Of a DNA stretch of 64,000 nt, positions 1 to 9,900 are shown in pieces. The notes below the pieces were generated by a model. The model was not told the DNA's origin. It made no database searches and saw only the letters and a list, made by a program, of their open reading frames with translations. The DNA is from Flavobacteriales bacterium. Its GTDB lineage: Bacteria > Bacteroidota > Bacteroidia > Flavobacteriales_F > PHOS-HE28. Each line of letters begins with the position of its first letter. Position 1 is the stretch's first letter. The DNA lies in assembly GCA_016788295.1 (NCBI GenBank), contig JAEUSY010000031.1, forward strand, positions 1 through 64,000, read 5' to 3'. The position numbers and the translations under genes are program-made.

Positions 1-1425
1 GGGGAGGAGGGACGCGAGGTGCTTGCGCAGCTCATTCGTGCCCAGGTCATGCTTCGCGACGTAGTAGCCGATCAGGCGCTTCAGGCCCGGACGGTCCTCG
101 CGCACGGTGGCCACGGCCTGCTCCACTGCGGGGTGCTTCTCTATCGCCACTTCCACCTCACCTAGCTCGATGCGGTAGCCCCGCACCTTCACCTGGCCAT
201 CGATGCGGCCTTTGTAATCGATCTCACCGTTGGGCAGTTCCGCCGCGCGGTCACCGGTCTTGTACATCCGACCGCCCGGGTTGAACGGATCGGCGAGGAA
301 GCGCTCCGCCGTGAGGTCGTCGCGACCGATGTAGCCCTTGGCCACGCACGCGCCGCCGAGGTAGAGCTCGCCTTCTTCGCCGGTCGGAACGGGCTTCATC
401 TGCTCATCGAGCACGTAGAGCTTCACGTGATCGATGGCGCTGCCGATGTTGGGCAATGCGGGCCAAGTGGAAGGGTCCCCCTTGAGCTCCAGCTCGCTCA
501 CCACATGGCCTTCGGTGGGGCCGTACTGGTTGCAGAAGCGGCAGCCGGGCAGCTGCTTGAAGAGGTGCGCGATAGCAGGTGTGATCTTCAGTTGCTCACC
601 GCTGGTGAAGACCTCCTTCAGCGAGGAAGGCACTTCGCCCGTGCGCTCCACGGCCTCGGCTAAATACTGCAGCGCCACGAAGGGAACGATGATGCGGTTG
701 ATCTTTTGGGCAATGATCTTCCGCAGCAGCTGTGTGCTGTTGAGACGGTCCTCGTCGGTGATCAGCACCAGCGTGCCGCCTTGAGCGAACGTGGTGAAGA
801 TCTCCTGGAAGCTCACATCGAAGCTGATCGGCGCGAACTGCAGCGTGTGATCACCTTCTTTGCACACGCTGGTGCGCAGTTGCCACTGGATCAGGTTGGT
901 GAGCGGCGCATGGTGCATGGCCACGCCCTTGGGCCGGCCGGTGCTGCCGCTGGTGAAGAGCACGTAGAGCAGGTCGTCAGTCTTGGCCGGGCAGGGGCCA
1001 TCGAACAGCGGTCCGTTCTCCAGGTCGATGTCCTCGATGAGCAGCACCTTGGCCGCGGTGCCCTTGAACAGGTGCTGGTGGGCCTTGCTGGTGATCACCA
1101 CCGGCGGCTTGGCATCCTCGAGCATACCGGCAATGCGCTCGGTGGGGTAGGCGGGATCGATGGGGACGTAGGCGGCGCCGGCCTGCACGATGCCGAGCAC
1201 GGAGATGATCAGCTCGGGGGAGCGGTCGAGGCAGAGGCCGACCGTGCTGCCTTTTGCCACGTTGTTCGTGGCCAGTACGTGAGCCAACCGGCTCATTCGT
1301 CCGTGCAGCGTTGCGTAGGTGAGGCTTTGGTCTTCGGAAATAAGGGCCGTGCTGGTCGCACGTTGCTTGAACGAAGCGTCAAGCAGTTCCAGTAGGTTCA
1401 TCGATACCATCCGATTCTCGTTCAT
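1..1425 (-). CDS. Amino-acid adenylation domain protein (NRPS-type AMP-binding), 3' part beyond the window
   Basis: The reverse strand is open from 1425 to the left edge, giving 475 codons. Adenylation-domain core motifs appear in order: A3 LFTSGSTGRPKGVA at about residues 156-169, A4 FDVS at 202-205, A5 NQYGPTE at 299-305, A7 YKTGDRA at 388-394, and A8 GRIDGQVKVRGYRIELGEVE at about 407-426. The Asp in A4 that normally contacts the alpha-amino group of the substrate is present, so an amino acid is the likely substrate; activation would give an aminoacyl adenylate. There is no condensation domain before it, so it is either the first module of a nonribosomal peptide synthetase or a stand-alone adenylating enzyme. 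ATG 1425 is the longest start; an in-frame ATG at 1410 is an alternative. What follows (carrier protein, condensation or thioesterase domain) lies outside the window. Confidence 0.93.
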   Translation of the reverse strand, partial: MNENRMVSMNLLELLDASFKQRATSTALISEDQSLTYATLHGRMSRLAHVLATNNVAKGSTVGLCLDRSPELIISVLGIVQAGAAYVPIDPAYPTERIAGMLEDAKPPVVITSKAHQHLFKGTAAKVLLIEDIDLENGPLFDGPCPAKTDDLLYVLFTSGSTGRPKGVAMHHAPLTNLIQWQLRTSVCKEGDHTLQFAPISFDVSFQEIFTTFAQGGTLVLITDEDRLNSTQLLRKIIAQKINRIIVPFVALQYLAEAVERTGEVPSSLKEVFTSGEQLKITPAIAHLFKQLPGCRFCNQYGPTEGHVVSELELKGDPSTWPALPNIGSAIDHVKLYVLDEQMKPVPTGEEGELYLGGACVAKGYIGRDDLTAERFLADPFNPGGRMYKTGDRAAELPNGEIDYKGRIDGQVKVRGYRIELGEVEVAIEKHPAVEQAVATVREDRPGLKRLIGYYVAKHDLGTNELRKHLASLLP

Positions 1426-1578
1426 GTCCTTTTGTGGTCGGGTCGGTCAAATGCCATACGCTTGATCTTCAGCTCTTTCGTGTTCCTGAACAAGGTGTTC
1501 ACGGGCAAGGACCAAGGCCATTTAACCGCCATTTCTACGCCGTCGTCCGGTCGAAGGTTCGCTTCGTCGGAGAGGTGG

Positions 1579-1586
1579 CGAAGGTA
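1579..1586 (-). promoter_or_regulatory. TAnnTTTG-like -7 element (TACCTTCG) upstream of the adenylation gene
   Basis: The reverse strand reads TACCTTCG, one base off the Bacteroidota consensus TAnnTTTG. The same variant occurs before the M43 protease and rpe genes in this window. Transcription from here would give a leader of about 150 nt before ATG 1425. No convincing -33 TTTG was seen. Confidence 0.4.
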
Positions 1587-1692
1587 ACCACGTCCAAAGG
1601 TGGTCGATACTGAGCGGGGGTACGTCGGCTGGAACGAACGATCCGTCGGCGCGGGGTGTTCCACATGCTCCTCCCCTCACGCGCGCGGGGAC

Positions 1693-1700
1693 TATATTTG
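1693..1700 (+). promoter_or_regulatory. Bacteroidota -7 element TATATTTG
   Basis: An exact TAnnTTTG match ends 14 nt before ATG 1715, so the leader would be short. The -33 region has no clear TTTG. Confidence 0.5.
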
Positions 1701-1714
1701 CGACCCTGTTGAAA

Positions 1715-4700
1715 ATGCTCCATCGCACCAGGACCCTCATCACGCTTGTATTCATACTACTAGCGATAGCTTCCAAGGCACAAACCCTGGGGCAGAACAG
1801 GTCCGTGCAGCTATGGGCCACGGTGCAGTCGAACCCTCCTCAGATCACGCTGAACTGGGCGCCGCATGCGAACACCACGGGGTTCTCCATCTTTCGAAAA
1901 CTGAAGGGTGGAACAAGCTGGGGCTCTGCCATTGGTACTGCTGCCTCCACGGCCACTCAGTTCGTTGACAACACGGTCAGCATCAATACCTCGTACGAGT
2001 ACAAAGTGGTCCGCACCACATCGAACCTGGGCAATGGTCAGGGATACGTGAACGCGGGTATCGCCGTGGACATGGTGGAGGACCGCGGAAAGATGGTGCT
2101 GTTGGTGGACAATACGTTCACGACCTCGCTCGCCGCGCAATTGGCCCAGCTCCAGAGCGATCTGGAAGGCGATGGATGGCAGGTTATCCGGCATGACGTG
2201 AGCCGGACAGCCCCGGTGACGAGCGTGAAGGCGTTGGTGGTGAATGCATACAACGCGGATCCCACCAAGGTGAACGCGGTGTTCATTGTGGGGCACGTAC
2301 CTGTGCCAATGTCCGGCAACCTGGCCCCCGACGGTCACGGTGAGCATTATGGCGCTTGGGTGGCCGATGTGTATTACGGTGAGATGAACGGCACCTGGAC
2401 CGACAACTCGGTGAACAGCTCAACAGCACAGTGGACCAGGAACCACAATGTGCCGGGTGATGGCAAGTTCGATCAATCGGTGATACCCACGGCCGTGGAG
2501 TTGGCAGTTGGTAGGGTTGATTTCTTCAACATGCCCGCCTTCAGCCAGGACGAGACCACGCTGACGGCCAACTACCTGAACAAGCTGCACCAATGGAAGG
2601 TCAAGCAGATCACAGCTCAGGACAGGGCTGTGATCGATGACAATTTCACGGGCATGGCCGATGCGTTCTCGCAGAACGGTTGGCGCGGCTTCGGACCCTT
2701 GGTGCATCCGAACAATGTGGTGGCGGGTGACTACTTCACGTCCATGTCCACACAAAGCCACTTGTGGAGTTTCGGCTGCGGTGGCGGCTGGTGGACGAAT
2801 GCGAACGGGGTGGGAAGTACTGCTCAATTCGCATCCACGAATACACGCGGGATCTTCACCATCCTGCTGGGCAGCTACTTTGGCGATTGGGACTTTCAGG
2901 ACAATTTCCTTCGGGCAGCCTTGGGCTCCGGTACCATACTGGCGAATTTCTGGGCTGGCTATCCCAATTGGTTCTTTCACCACATGGGACTTGGTGAGAC
3001 CATTGGCTATTCCACCCGGCTTACTCAGAACAACGGGAATGGCCATTATGAGCCGGCCAACCCCCAAGCAGGCCGTATTCACGTTTCACTGCTCGGCGAC
3101 CCCACTCTGCGTATGCATGTCGTGGCCCCGCCCACCAATGTGCAAGCCACAAGTCCCACAGGCCAGACCACCACGGTAACCTGGACGGCTTCACCTGAGA
3201 CCGGGTTGACCGGATACCACGTTTATCGTTTCAACAACTCTACACAGACCTGGCAGCGACGCACCACCACCCCCGTTACCGGTACCAGCTTCGCCGACAA
3301 TACCAGTGGGCTCTCGGGCACGGTGCGTTACATGGTACGCGCCCTCAAGCTACAGGTCTCGTATAGTGGCAGCTATTTCAATTTGAGCCTGGGTGCTTTC
3401 GGGCAGATCGCGATCACGCCCGTGGCCACTGATTGCCTGGGTGTGCCCAGTGGCCCTGCAGTTCCGGGAACACCGTGCAACGATGGCAATGCCTGTACGA
3501 CGAACGACACATGGAACGCTTCGTGCCAATGCGTGGGCGTGCCCCTTCCCTGTAACGACAACAACCCCTGCACATCGGATGGATGTGTTGGAGGTACTTG
3601 CGTATTCACACCGTTGCCCGATTCTGATGGGGATGGTGTTTGTAACGCAGTGGATGGATGTCCGACCGATCCGAACAAGACCGCGCCGGGTGCATGTGGT
3701 TGCGGTAATCCTGAGCCCGGTACTGCCTGCAACGATGGCAACCCGAACACGATCAATGATGTGGTGGGCGCCAATTGCGCCTGTGCCGGACAGTTGGTGG
3801 ATTGCCAGGGCGTGACCGGAGGACCTGCGGTTCCAGGATCGCCGTGTAACGATGGCAATGCCAACACGGGCAATGATACGTGGAACAACAGCTGCCAGTG
3901 CATTGGGTCCCCTTTTGATTGCCTGGGTGTTGCAGGTGGCGGAGCCTTGCCCGGAACACCGTGTAACGACGGGAACTCGCTTACTATTAATGACACGTGG
4001 AGCTTGGATTGCGCGTGCTCCGGAACGCCTGTTGATTGCCAGGGAACCCCGTTCGGTGGGGCTCTTCCGGGAGCTCCCTGTGATGATGGTGACCCGAATA
4101 CTGGCAACGACAGGTGGGACCTTTCATGCCAGTGCGCAGGACTTCCCATTGATTGCAATGGGGTTCCCGGTGGTGGTGCTGTAGTGGACCTGTGCGGTGT
4201 ATGTGGCGGGAATAACGATTGTGTTGTAGCCTCCACGTGCTACTCGCTCACATCGGTCGGTGGCAATCCGGATGGCGAAGAGGCCGAGAACGGTAATGTG
4301 TACAACAACATCGGTTCCCTGGACCTAGTGTTCGACGGTGAGGCCACGCCGTGGCGAGGGAACCAGTTGGTGGCTCTTCGTTTCGGCAACATCTCCGTAC
4401 CCCGTAATGCCCCGATACTTCAAGCCTACGTGCAGTTCACGGCCAGAGGAACGGGCAATTTGTCGCCAAGTAGTTTGAACGTTTCCCTCGAAGCATCGGA
4501 CAATGCTCCTGCATTGGGCTTCACACCGTTCAACTTCTCATCTCGACCTACCACATCCGCAGTTCCGTGGGCACCTCCTACATGGACGGTGGCCAATGCC
4601 AATGGTGTTGCGCAACGCACCAGCGATCTTTCCACGGCTGTTGAAGAGGTGGTGAACAGACCGGGATGGTCACAGGGCAATGCCATGGTGGTCCTTATTG

Positions 4701-6718
4701 AGGGAGAAGGCCGGCGCTCGGCATGGAGCTGGGACCAGAGCCAGGCAAGGGCCGCACGGTTGTGCATCACTCATGCGGCGCCTCCCATGGATTGCCTTGG
4801 CGTGGTTGGAGGTCCTGCCATGCCAGGGACTCCTTGCAATGACGGTGATGCGAACACAGGCAACGATCAATGGACGGTCAACTGTACGTGCATGGGCCAA
4901 CCCTTCGATTGTGCCGGGGTCCCGGGTGGTTCGGCAGGTCCTGGTACCCCATGCGATGACAACGATGCATCGACCGGGAACGATGTTTACCTAGCCGATT
5001 GCGACTGCGCCGGTGAGCCCATCGATTGCCTTGGTGTGCCGGGTGGGGCAGCGCAAGTTGGCACGGCGTGCGATGATGGACTGGCACTCACTGCCAATGA
5101 CGTATGGACAGCAGAATGCACGTGCGAGGGACAACCGTCAAATGATGACTGCCTGGGCATTGAGTTCGGCACTGCCTTACCGGGTGCGCCTTGTGACGAC
5201 GGAGACCCCTTGACCGGCAATGACCAGTGGACAACGGCATGCACGTGTGTAGGCTTGCCGCTGGATTGTGACGGAACGCCGGGTGGTGCTGCCGGTCCAG
5301 GTACACCATGCGATGATGGCGACCCCTTGACAGGCAATGATACCTGGGGAGCGGATTGTGTGTGTGCCGGTGTGCCGTTGGATTGTGCTGGAACACCGGG
5401 TGGAACGGCCTTGCCAGGGACACCCTGCAACGATGGGGATCCCACAACGGGTGCCGATACGTGGCAGGTGGACTGCACCTGCGCAGGTATCCCGTTGGAC
5501 TGTACGGGTGTGCCCGGAGGCACGGCCTTGCCCGATTCGCCTTGCGATGATGGCAATGCCGCAACAGGGAACGACGAGTGGACCGCCGCATGCATTTGCG
5601 TGGGCATCCCATTGGATTGTCTGGGTATACCGGGCGGTGGTTCGTTGCCAGGCACGCCTTGTGATGATGGCGACCCGGCTACAGGAAATGATCAATGGAC
5701 TGCAACCTGCGGTTGCTCTGGACAGTTGATCGATTGTCAAGGCGTGGCCGGAGGCGCTGCCCTGCCCGGTACCGCTTGTGATGATGGCAATGCGGGTACC
5801 GGCAACGATCAGTGGGATATCAATTGCACCTGTGTGGGCGTGCCCATCGACTGCCTCGGTGTTGTGGGGGGAAGTGCCCTGCCTGGAACACCTTGCGATG
5901 ATGGGTTGGCCACCACTGGTAACGATCAGTGGACCGGATCGTGCACCTGCGTGGGCCAGTTGATCGACTGTGTGGGCATCCCAGGTGGTCAAGCATTACC
6001 AGGAACTTCATGCGACGATGGCAATGCCTCCACCGGCAATGATGTGTGGATGAGCAACTGCCAGTGTGTTGGCGAGCCCTTGGATTGTGCTGGTGTGCCG
6101 GGAGGCCTGGCGCTGCCCGGAACGCCTTGTGATGATGGCGACCCGAACACGGTGAACGACACATGGAACGGTGCTTGTGCATGTATCGGTGTGCCCATGG
6201 ACTGCGCGGGTGTTGTCAATGGGACCGCGTTCATTGATGACTGCGGAACGTGTGCTGGAGGTACCACGGGAATTACACCGAACCCCGACCAGGACGGTGA
6301 CCTGGTGCTGGATTGCGACGATAACTGCGTGACCTTATCGAACCCGGTACAAGGCGATTTCGATGGTGATGGGGTGGGGGACCAGTGCGACAATTGTCCC
6401 TGGGTGGCCAATCCGGATCAGTCCGACGACGATGGTGATGGCGTGGGGGATGCATGCGACGATGTAGGCATCAACGACCGCTTGCTTGAGCTTCAGGTGC
6501 GCGTACATCCCAACCCCACGTCCGGATTGGTGCGATTGATGCCGGACATCAAGGAGGCGCGCACGATCAGCATCCACGACCCGCGCGGCGCCTTGGTGGC
6601 GCGCCTGCCCTACACCGCGGTGGTCGACCTGTCATCATTGCCGCAGGGCACGTACTCCATCACGCTGAACGCTGGAGATGGGCTCCCCCTCGCGCGCGTA
6701 CGCGTGGTTCGTTTATAG
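1715..6718 (+). CDS. Giant T9SS-secreted C25-like protein with Cys-rich and thrombospondin-3 repeats
   Basis: The protein has 1667 residues. ATG 1715 is preferred over an in-frame TTG at 1709 because it gives a clean signal peptide ending KAQ at about residue 23. Order: fibronectin-III-like segment (about 30-105); a C25 (gingipain)-like region (about 120-470) ending in the typical LLGDPTLRM; a second FN3-like domain; four to five Cys-rich repeats with one thrombospondin-3 stretch; an Asp/Asn-rich beta-sandwich domain (about 845-1020, with WSWDQSQARAARL near its end); twelve contiguous 39-residue repeats (1026-1495); calcium-binding DxDGDGVGD repeats; and a type A T9SS tail (VHPNPTSG to the end). 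The strands that should carry the C25 His and Cys read SFGCGGG (C355) and GSYFGDWD (S387), so protease activity is doubtful. The next gene, at 6913, is a paralogue. The likely location is the cell surface or medium. Confidence 0.88.
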   Translation: MLHRTRTLITLVFILLAIASKAQTLGQNRSVQLWATVQSNPPQITLNWAPHANTTGFSIFRKLKGGTSWGSAIGTAASTATQFVDNTVSINTSYEYKVVRTTSNLGNGQGYVNAGIAVDMVEDRGKMVLLVDNTFTTSLAAQLAQLQSDLEGDGWQVIRHDVSRTAPVTSVKALVVNAYNADPTKVNAVFIVGHVPVPMSGNLAPDGHGEHYGAWVADVYYGEMNGTWTDNSVNSSTAQWTRNHNVPGDGKFDQSVIPTAVELAVGRVDFFNMPAFSQDETTLTANYLNKLHQWKVKQITAQDRAVIDDNFTGMADAFSQNGWRGFGPLVHPNNVVAGDYFTSMSTQSHLWSFGCGGGWWTNANGVGSTAQFASTNTRGIFTILLGSYFGDWDFQDNFLRAALGSGTILANFWAGYPNWFFHHMGLGETIGYSTRLTQNNGNGHYEPANPQAGRIHVSLLGDPTLRMHVVAPPTNVQATSPTGQTTTVTWTASPETGLTGYHVYRFNNSTQTWQRRTTTPVTGTSFADNTSGLSGTVRYMVRALKLQVSYSGSYFNLSLGAFGQIAITPVATDCLGVPSGPAVPGTPCNDGNACTTNDTWNASCQCVGVPLPCNDNNPCTSDGCVGGTCVFTPLPDSDGDGVCNAVDGCPTDPNKTAPGACGCGNPEPGTACNDGNPNTINDVVGANCACAGQLVDCQGVTGGPAVPGSPCNDGNANTGNDTWNNSCQCIGSPFDCLGVAGGGALPGTPCNDGNSLTINDTWSLDCACSGTPVDCQGTPFGGALPGAPCDDGDPNTGNDRWDLSCQCAGLPIDCNGVPGGGAVVDLCGVCGGNNDCVVASTCYSLTSVGGNPDGEEAENGNVYNNIGSLDLVFDGEATPWRGNQLVALRFGNISVPRNAPILQAYVQFTARGTGNLSPSSLNVSLEASDNAPALGFTPFNFSSRPTTSAVPWAPPTWTVANANGVAQRTSDLSTAVEEVVNRPGWSQGNAMVVLIEGEGRRSAWSWDQSQARAARLCITHAAPPMDCLGVVGGPAMPGTPCNDGDANTGNDQWTVNCTCMGQPFDCAGVPGGSAGPGTPCDDNDASTGNDVYLADCDCAGEPIDCLGVPGGAAQVGTACDDGLALTANDVWTAECTCEGQPSNDDCLGIEFGTALPGAPCDDGDPLTGNDQWTTACTCVGLPLDCDGTPGGAAGPGTPCDDGDPLTGNDTWGADCVCAGVPLDCAGTPGGTALPGTPCNDGDPTTGADTWQVDCTCAGIPLDCTGVPGGTALPDSPCDDGNAATGNDEWTAACICVGIPLDCLGIPGGGSLPGTPCDDGDPATGNDQWTATCGCSGQLIDCQGVAGGAALPGTACDDGNAGTGNDQWDINCTCVGVPIDCLGVVGGSALPGTPCDDGLATTGNDQWTGSCTCVGQLIDCVGIPGGQALPGTSCDDGNASTGNDVWMSNCQCVGEPLDCAGVPGGLALPGTPCDDGDPNTVNDTWNGACACIGVPMDCAGVVNGTAFIDDCGTCAGGTTGITPNPDQDGDLVLDCDDNCVTLSNPVQGDFDGDGVGDQCDNCPWVANPDQSDDDGDGVGDACDDVGINDRLLELQVRVHPNPTSGLVRLMPDIKEARTISIHDPRGALVARLPYTAVVDLSSLPQGTYSITLNAGDGLPLARVRVVRL
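4790..6199 (+). repeat. Twelve tandem 39-residue Cys-rich repeats (about 117 bp each)
   Basis: Each unit follows the pattern DC-x-G-x-PGG-x-ALPGTPCDDG-D-x-x-TGND-x-W-x3-C-x-C-x-G-x-P. There are four Cys per unit and an Asp-rich CDDGD core that resembles calcium loops. The units vary at DNA level, so this is an old, selected array rather than a recent expansion. Related units also occur upstream in the same gene (3429-4190) and in the paralogue (10270-10640). Confidence 0.85.
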
Positions 6719-6799
6719 GTGATCCGCCGTTCGAGGTATTGAATGCGCCGGGGTGACATTACCCCCCATGTAACCCTTGCAGCAGTTCCTGCGGTAAAA

Positions 6800-6824
6800 G
6801 GGCCTGCCTGCCCATCGCAGGTCC
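6800..6824 (+). terminator. Possible hairpin terminator after the first giant gene
   Basis: GGGCCTGC and GCAGGTCC can form an 8-bp stem with one G-T pair around a 9-nt loop. A smaller GGGGT/ACCCC hairpin lies at 6750-6765. Neither has a T run. This is a weak call in the 194-bp gap between the two paralogues. Confidence 0.25.
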
Positions 6825-6912
6825 CGGTCCGAACGCAACTGCCTTGTGTTCGCACCAGCTGAAAGGCAGGGAGCGCGATGGAAGGGCGATCGTCCTCCAA
6901 CACGCATCTGCC

Positions 6913-9900
6913 ATGGTACGTAACGTCCTTGTTCTGTTCGCCCTGTTGGCGCATGTCGCCGTATTCGGCCAGACCGCCTCTCAACGGGCCGCGGTCCAGC
7001 TCTCGGCGACCGTTCAATCTTCACCGGCTGCCATCACACTTTCGTGGCCGCCGATGGCGAGCACGACCTCGATCACCATCTTCCGCAAGTTGAAGACCGG
7101 CACCTCTTGGGGAAGTGCCATTGCAACACCTGCGGCTTCGGCAACGCAATATGTGGACAACAGCGTTGTGTTGGGCACCAACTACGAATACCGTGTGGTG
7201 CGGGTATCCAATGGAGTCACTGGAACGGGATACATCAGCACAGGCATCGAAGTGGCTCCGGTCGATCAGCGCGGCAAGTTGATCCTGCTTGTCGACAACA
7301 GCCTGGCACCCCAACTCACCGTCGAGCTTCAACAGTTGATGGTCGATCTGCGTAGCGACGGTTGGATCGTACTTCGCAGTGATGTGAGCCGCACGGCCAC
7401 CGCTGCCAGCATCAAGAGCATCATCGCGGGTCACTACAACAGCGATCCTGCCAATGTGAAGGCCATCTACATCGTTGGCCACGTGCCTGTTCCCTATTCC
7501 GGCAACGTGGCACCCGATGGCCACAGCGAACACACCGGAGCCTGGCCTTGCGATGGCTACTATGGTGACATCGATGGTAGCTGGACCGATGCTTCGGTGA
7601 ACAACAACGCTGCCCAGCGCGTGGAGAACCGCAACACTCCCGGTGATGGCAAGTTCGATCAGAGCACCTTCCCCAGCGCTGTTGAGCTTCAGGTGGGTCG
7701 CGTAGACCTCTCCGATATGCCGGCCTTCGGTCAGTCGGAAGTGACGCTTGTCCGCAATTACCTCAACAAGGCGCACAACTTCAAGGTGAAACAGTGGAGC
7801 CCGCAGCAGCGCGGATTGATGTTCGACAACCTGCAATGGGTTGGCAGCCCGATCGCCGGCTGCGGTTGGCGTTCCATGGCGCCGCTCGTGGGGCCCTCCA
7901 ACATTACCAATGCCAACCAGAACGGTACGCCCTTCTACAGCCTGGTGAACAACCAGAGCTACCTATGGACCTACTCCTCTGGTGGTGGGACCCAGGCCGT
8001 TGATGGAGGCGTGCTCACCTTTAATGGAGCTGCGAACGTCGGTTACACTACCGACTATGCCAGCACTTCCATGAGCGGTGTGTTCAACATGGCCATGGGC
8101 AGCTACTTCGGCGATTGGGACAACCGGAACAACTTCCTTCGCGCCCCTCTGGCCAGTGGTCAGGCGCTCACCAACTGCTGGGCCGGGATCCCCGCGTGGT
8201 ACTTCCATCACATGGGCATGGGTGATCCCATCGGATACAGTGTGCTGGTCACCATGAACAACTCAGCCCTCTACACCCCGCTCACCGAAGGTTGGCAGGG
8301 TAGTATCGGTCGTTCGCATTTGGGGTTGATGGGCGACCCCAGCCTGCGAATGAAGATGGTGTCACCTCCCTCCAACCTTGTGATCTCCAATGCTTCAGGT
8401 GTTGCTTCGTTCAGCTGGACGGCTTCCGCTGAGAGCGTTACGGGCTATCACATTTATCAGTTCGACGCCACTTCGGGTGCCATTACGCGCTTGACCACCA
8501 CGCCGGTGGTAGGCACGGGTTATGTGAACCCCGCAATTCCCTTCATCACGGGCCGTGAGTATATGGTGCGCGCGGTGAAACTGGAGACCGGCAACAGCGG
8601 CAGTTACTACAACCTATCGCTCGGGGCCATCGGTGCCAGCGCGGCCGGTGCAACGGTGGATTGCCTTGGTGTGAACGGCGGCACGGCAATGCCCGGCACG
8701 CCCTGTAATGATAACAACGCCTGCACGGTGAACGATGTGTGGACGGCCACCTGCCAGTGCGCCGGTACTCCCATTGCCGCACCCGTGATCGCAAGTGTTT
8801 CCGGTGCGGGTGCTATTTGTGCGGGCCAGCCGTTACAGTTGGGTGTTAACGCCACTGGTACGGGCACGTTGACCTATGCCTGGAGCGGACCCAACGGTTT
8901 CTCATCCTCTGCGCAGAACCCTTCCATTGCCTTGGTGACCACAGCTGCGGCAGGCTCCTATACAGTGGTGGTAAGCAACGGCTGCGGTAGCGCTCAACAG
9001 ACGTTCACCGTATCCGTGGGCACACCCGCATCAGCCACCATTCAATACGCAGGCTCGCCATTCTGCGCATCTGTCGCTTCGGTAAGTGTAACACGCACAG
9101 GCACCACGGGAGGCTCCTACAGCGCTTCTCCTGCCGGTCTTACCATCAATACCTTCAACGGGAACATCACCCCTTCTTCCAGCACTCCAGGTAGCTATAC
9201 GGTCACCTATACGGTGGCCGCTGACGGTGGATGCGCTGCCTTCACTACGACCGCGAGCGTTTCGATCATCTCTCAGGCTTCTGCGACCATCTCATACACG
9301 GGTTCCCCGTTCTGCACGTCGTCCGCTGCAGTATCGGTTACCCGCACCGGCACTGCTGGTGGTAGCTACAGTGCAAGCCCCGCTGGCCTTTCGATCAATG
9401 CTTCGACCGGCGCGATCACGCCTTCAACCAGCACCGCAGGTACCTACACGGTGACCTATACGGTGGCTGCAACGAGTGGGTGTGCTGCCTTCACTACGAC
9501 CGCGAGCGTAACGATCACTGCACAGGCTTCTGCGACCATCTCATACACGGGTTCCCTGTTCTGCACGTCGTCCGCTGCAGTATCGGTTACCCGCACCGGC
9601 ACTGCTGGTGGTAGCTACAGTGCAAGCCCCGCTGGCCTTTCGATCAATGCTTCGACCGGCGCGATCACGCCTTCAACCAGCACCGCAGGTTCCTACACGG
9701 TGACCTATACGGTGGCTGCAACGGGTGGCTGTGCTGCCTTCACTACGACCGCGAGCGTAACGATCACTGCACAGGCTGCTGCGACTATCGCATACACGGG
9801 GTCGCCCTTCTGCACGTCGGCCACTGCAGTATCGGTTGCCCGCACAGGCACTGCTGGTGGTAGCTACAGCGCGAGCCCCGCTGCTCTTTCGATCAATGCT

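Noticed and set aside
1422..1664. 80-codon reverse-strand frame overlapping the adenylation gene start by 4 nt, a possible MbtH-like partner
   Set aside because: It has no MbtH signature (no SLWP or GW motifs), runs through the likely promoter element and has no coding-like composition. The overlap is probably chance.
1709..1714. TTG start two codons before the first giant gene's ATG
   Set aside because: ATG 1715 gives a standard signal peptide; the TTG adds only two residues and no better ribosome-binding site.
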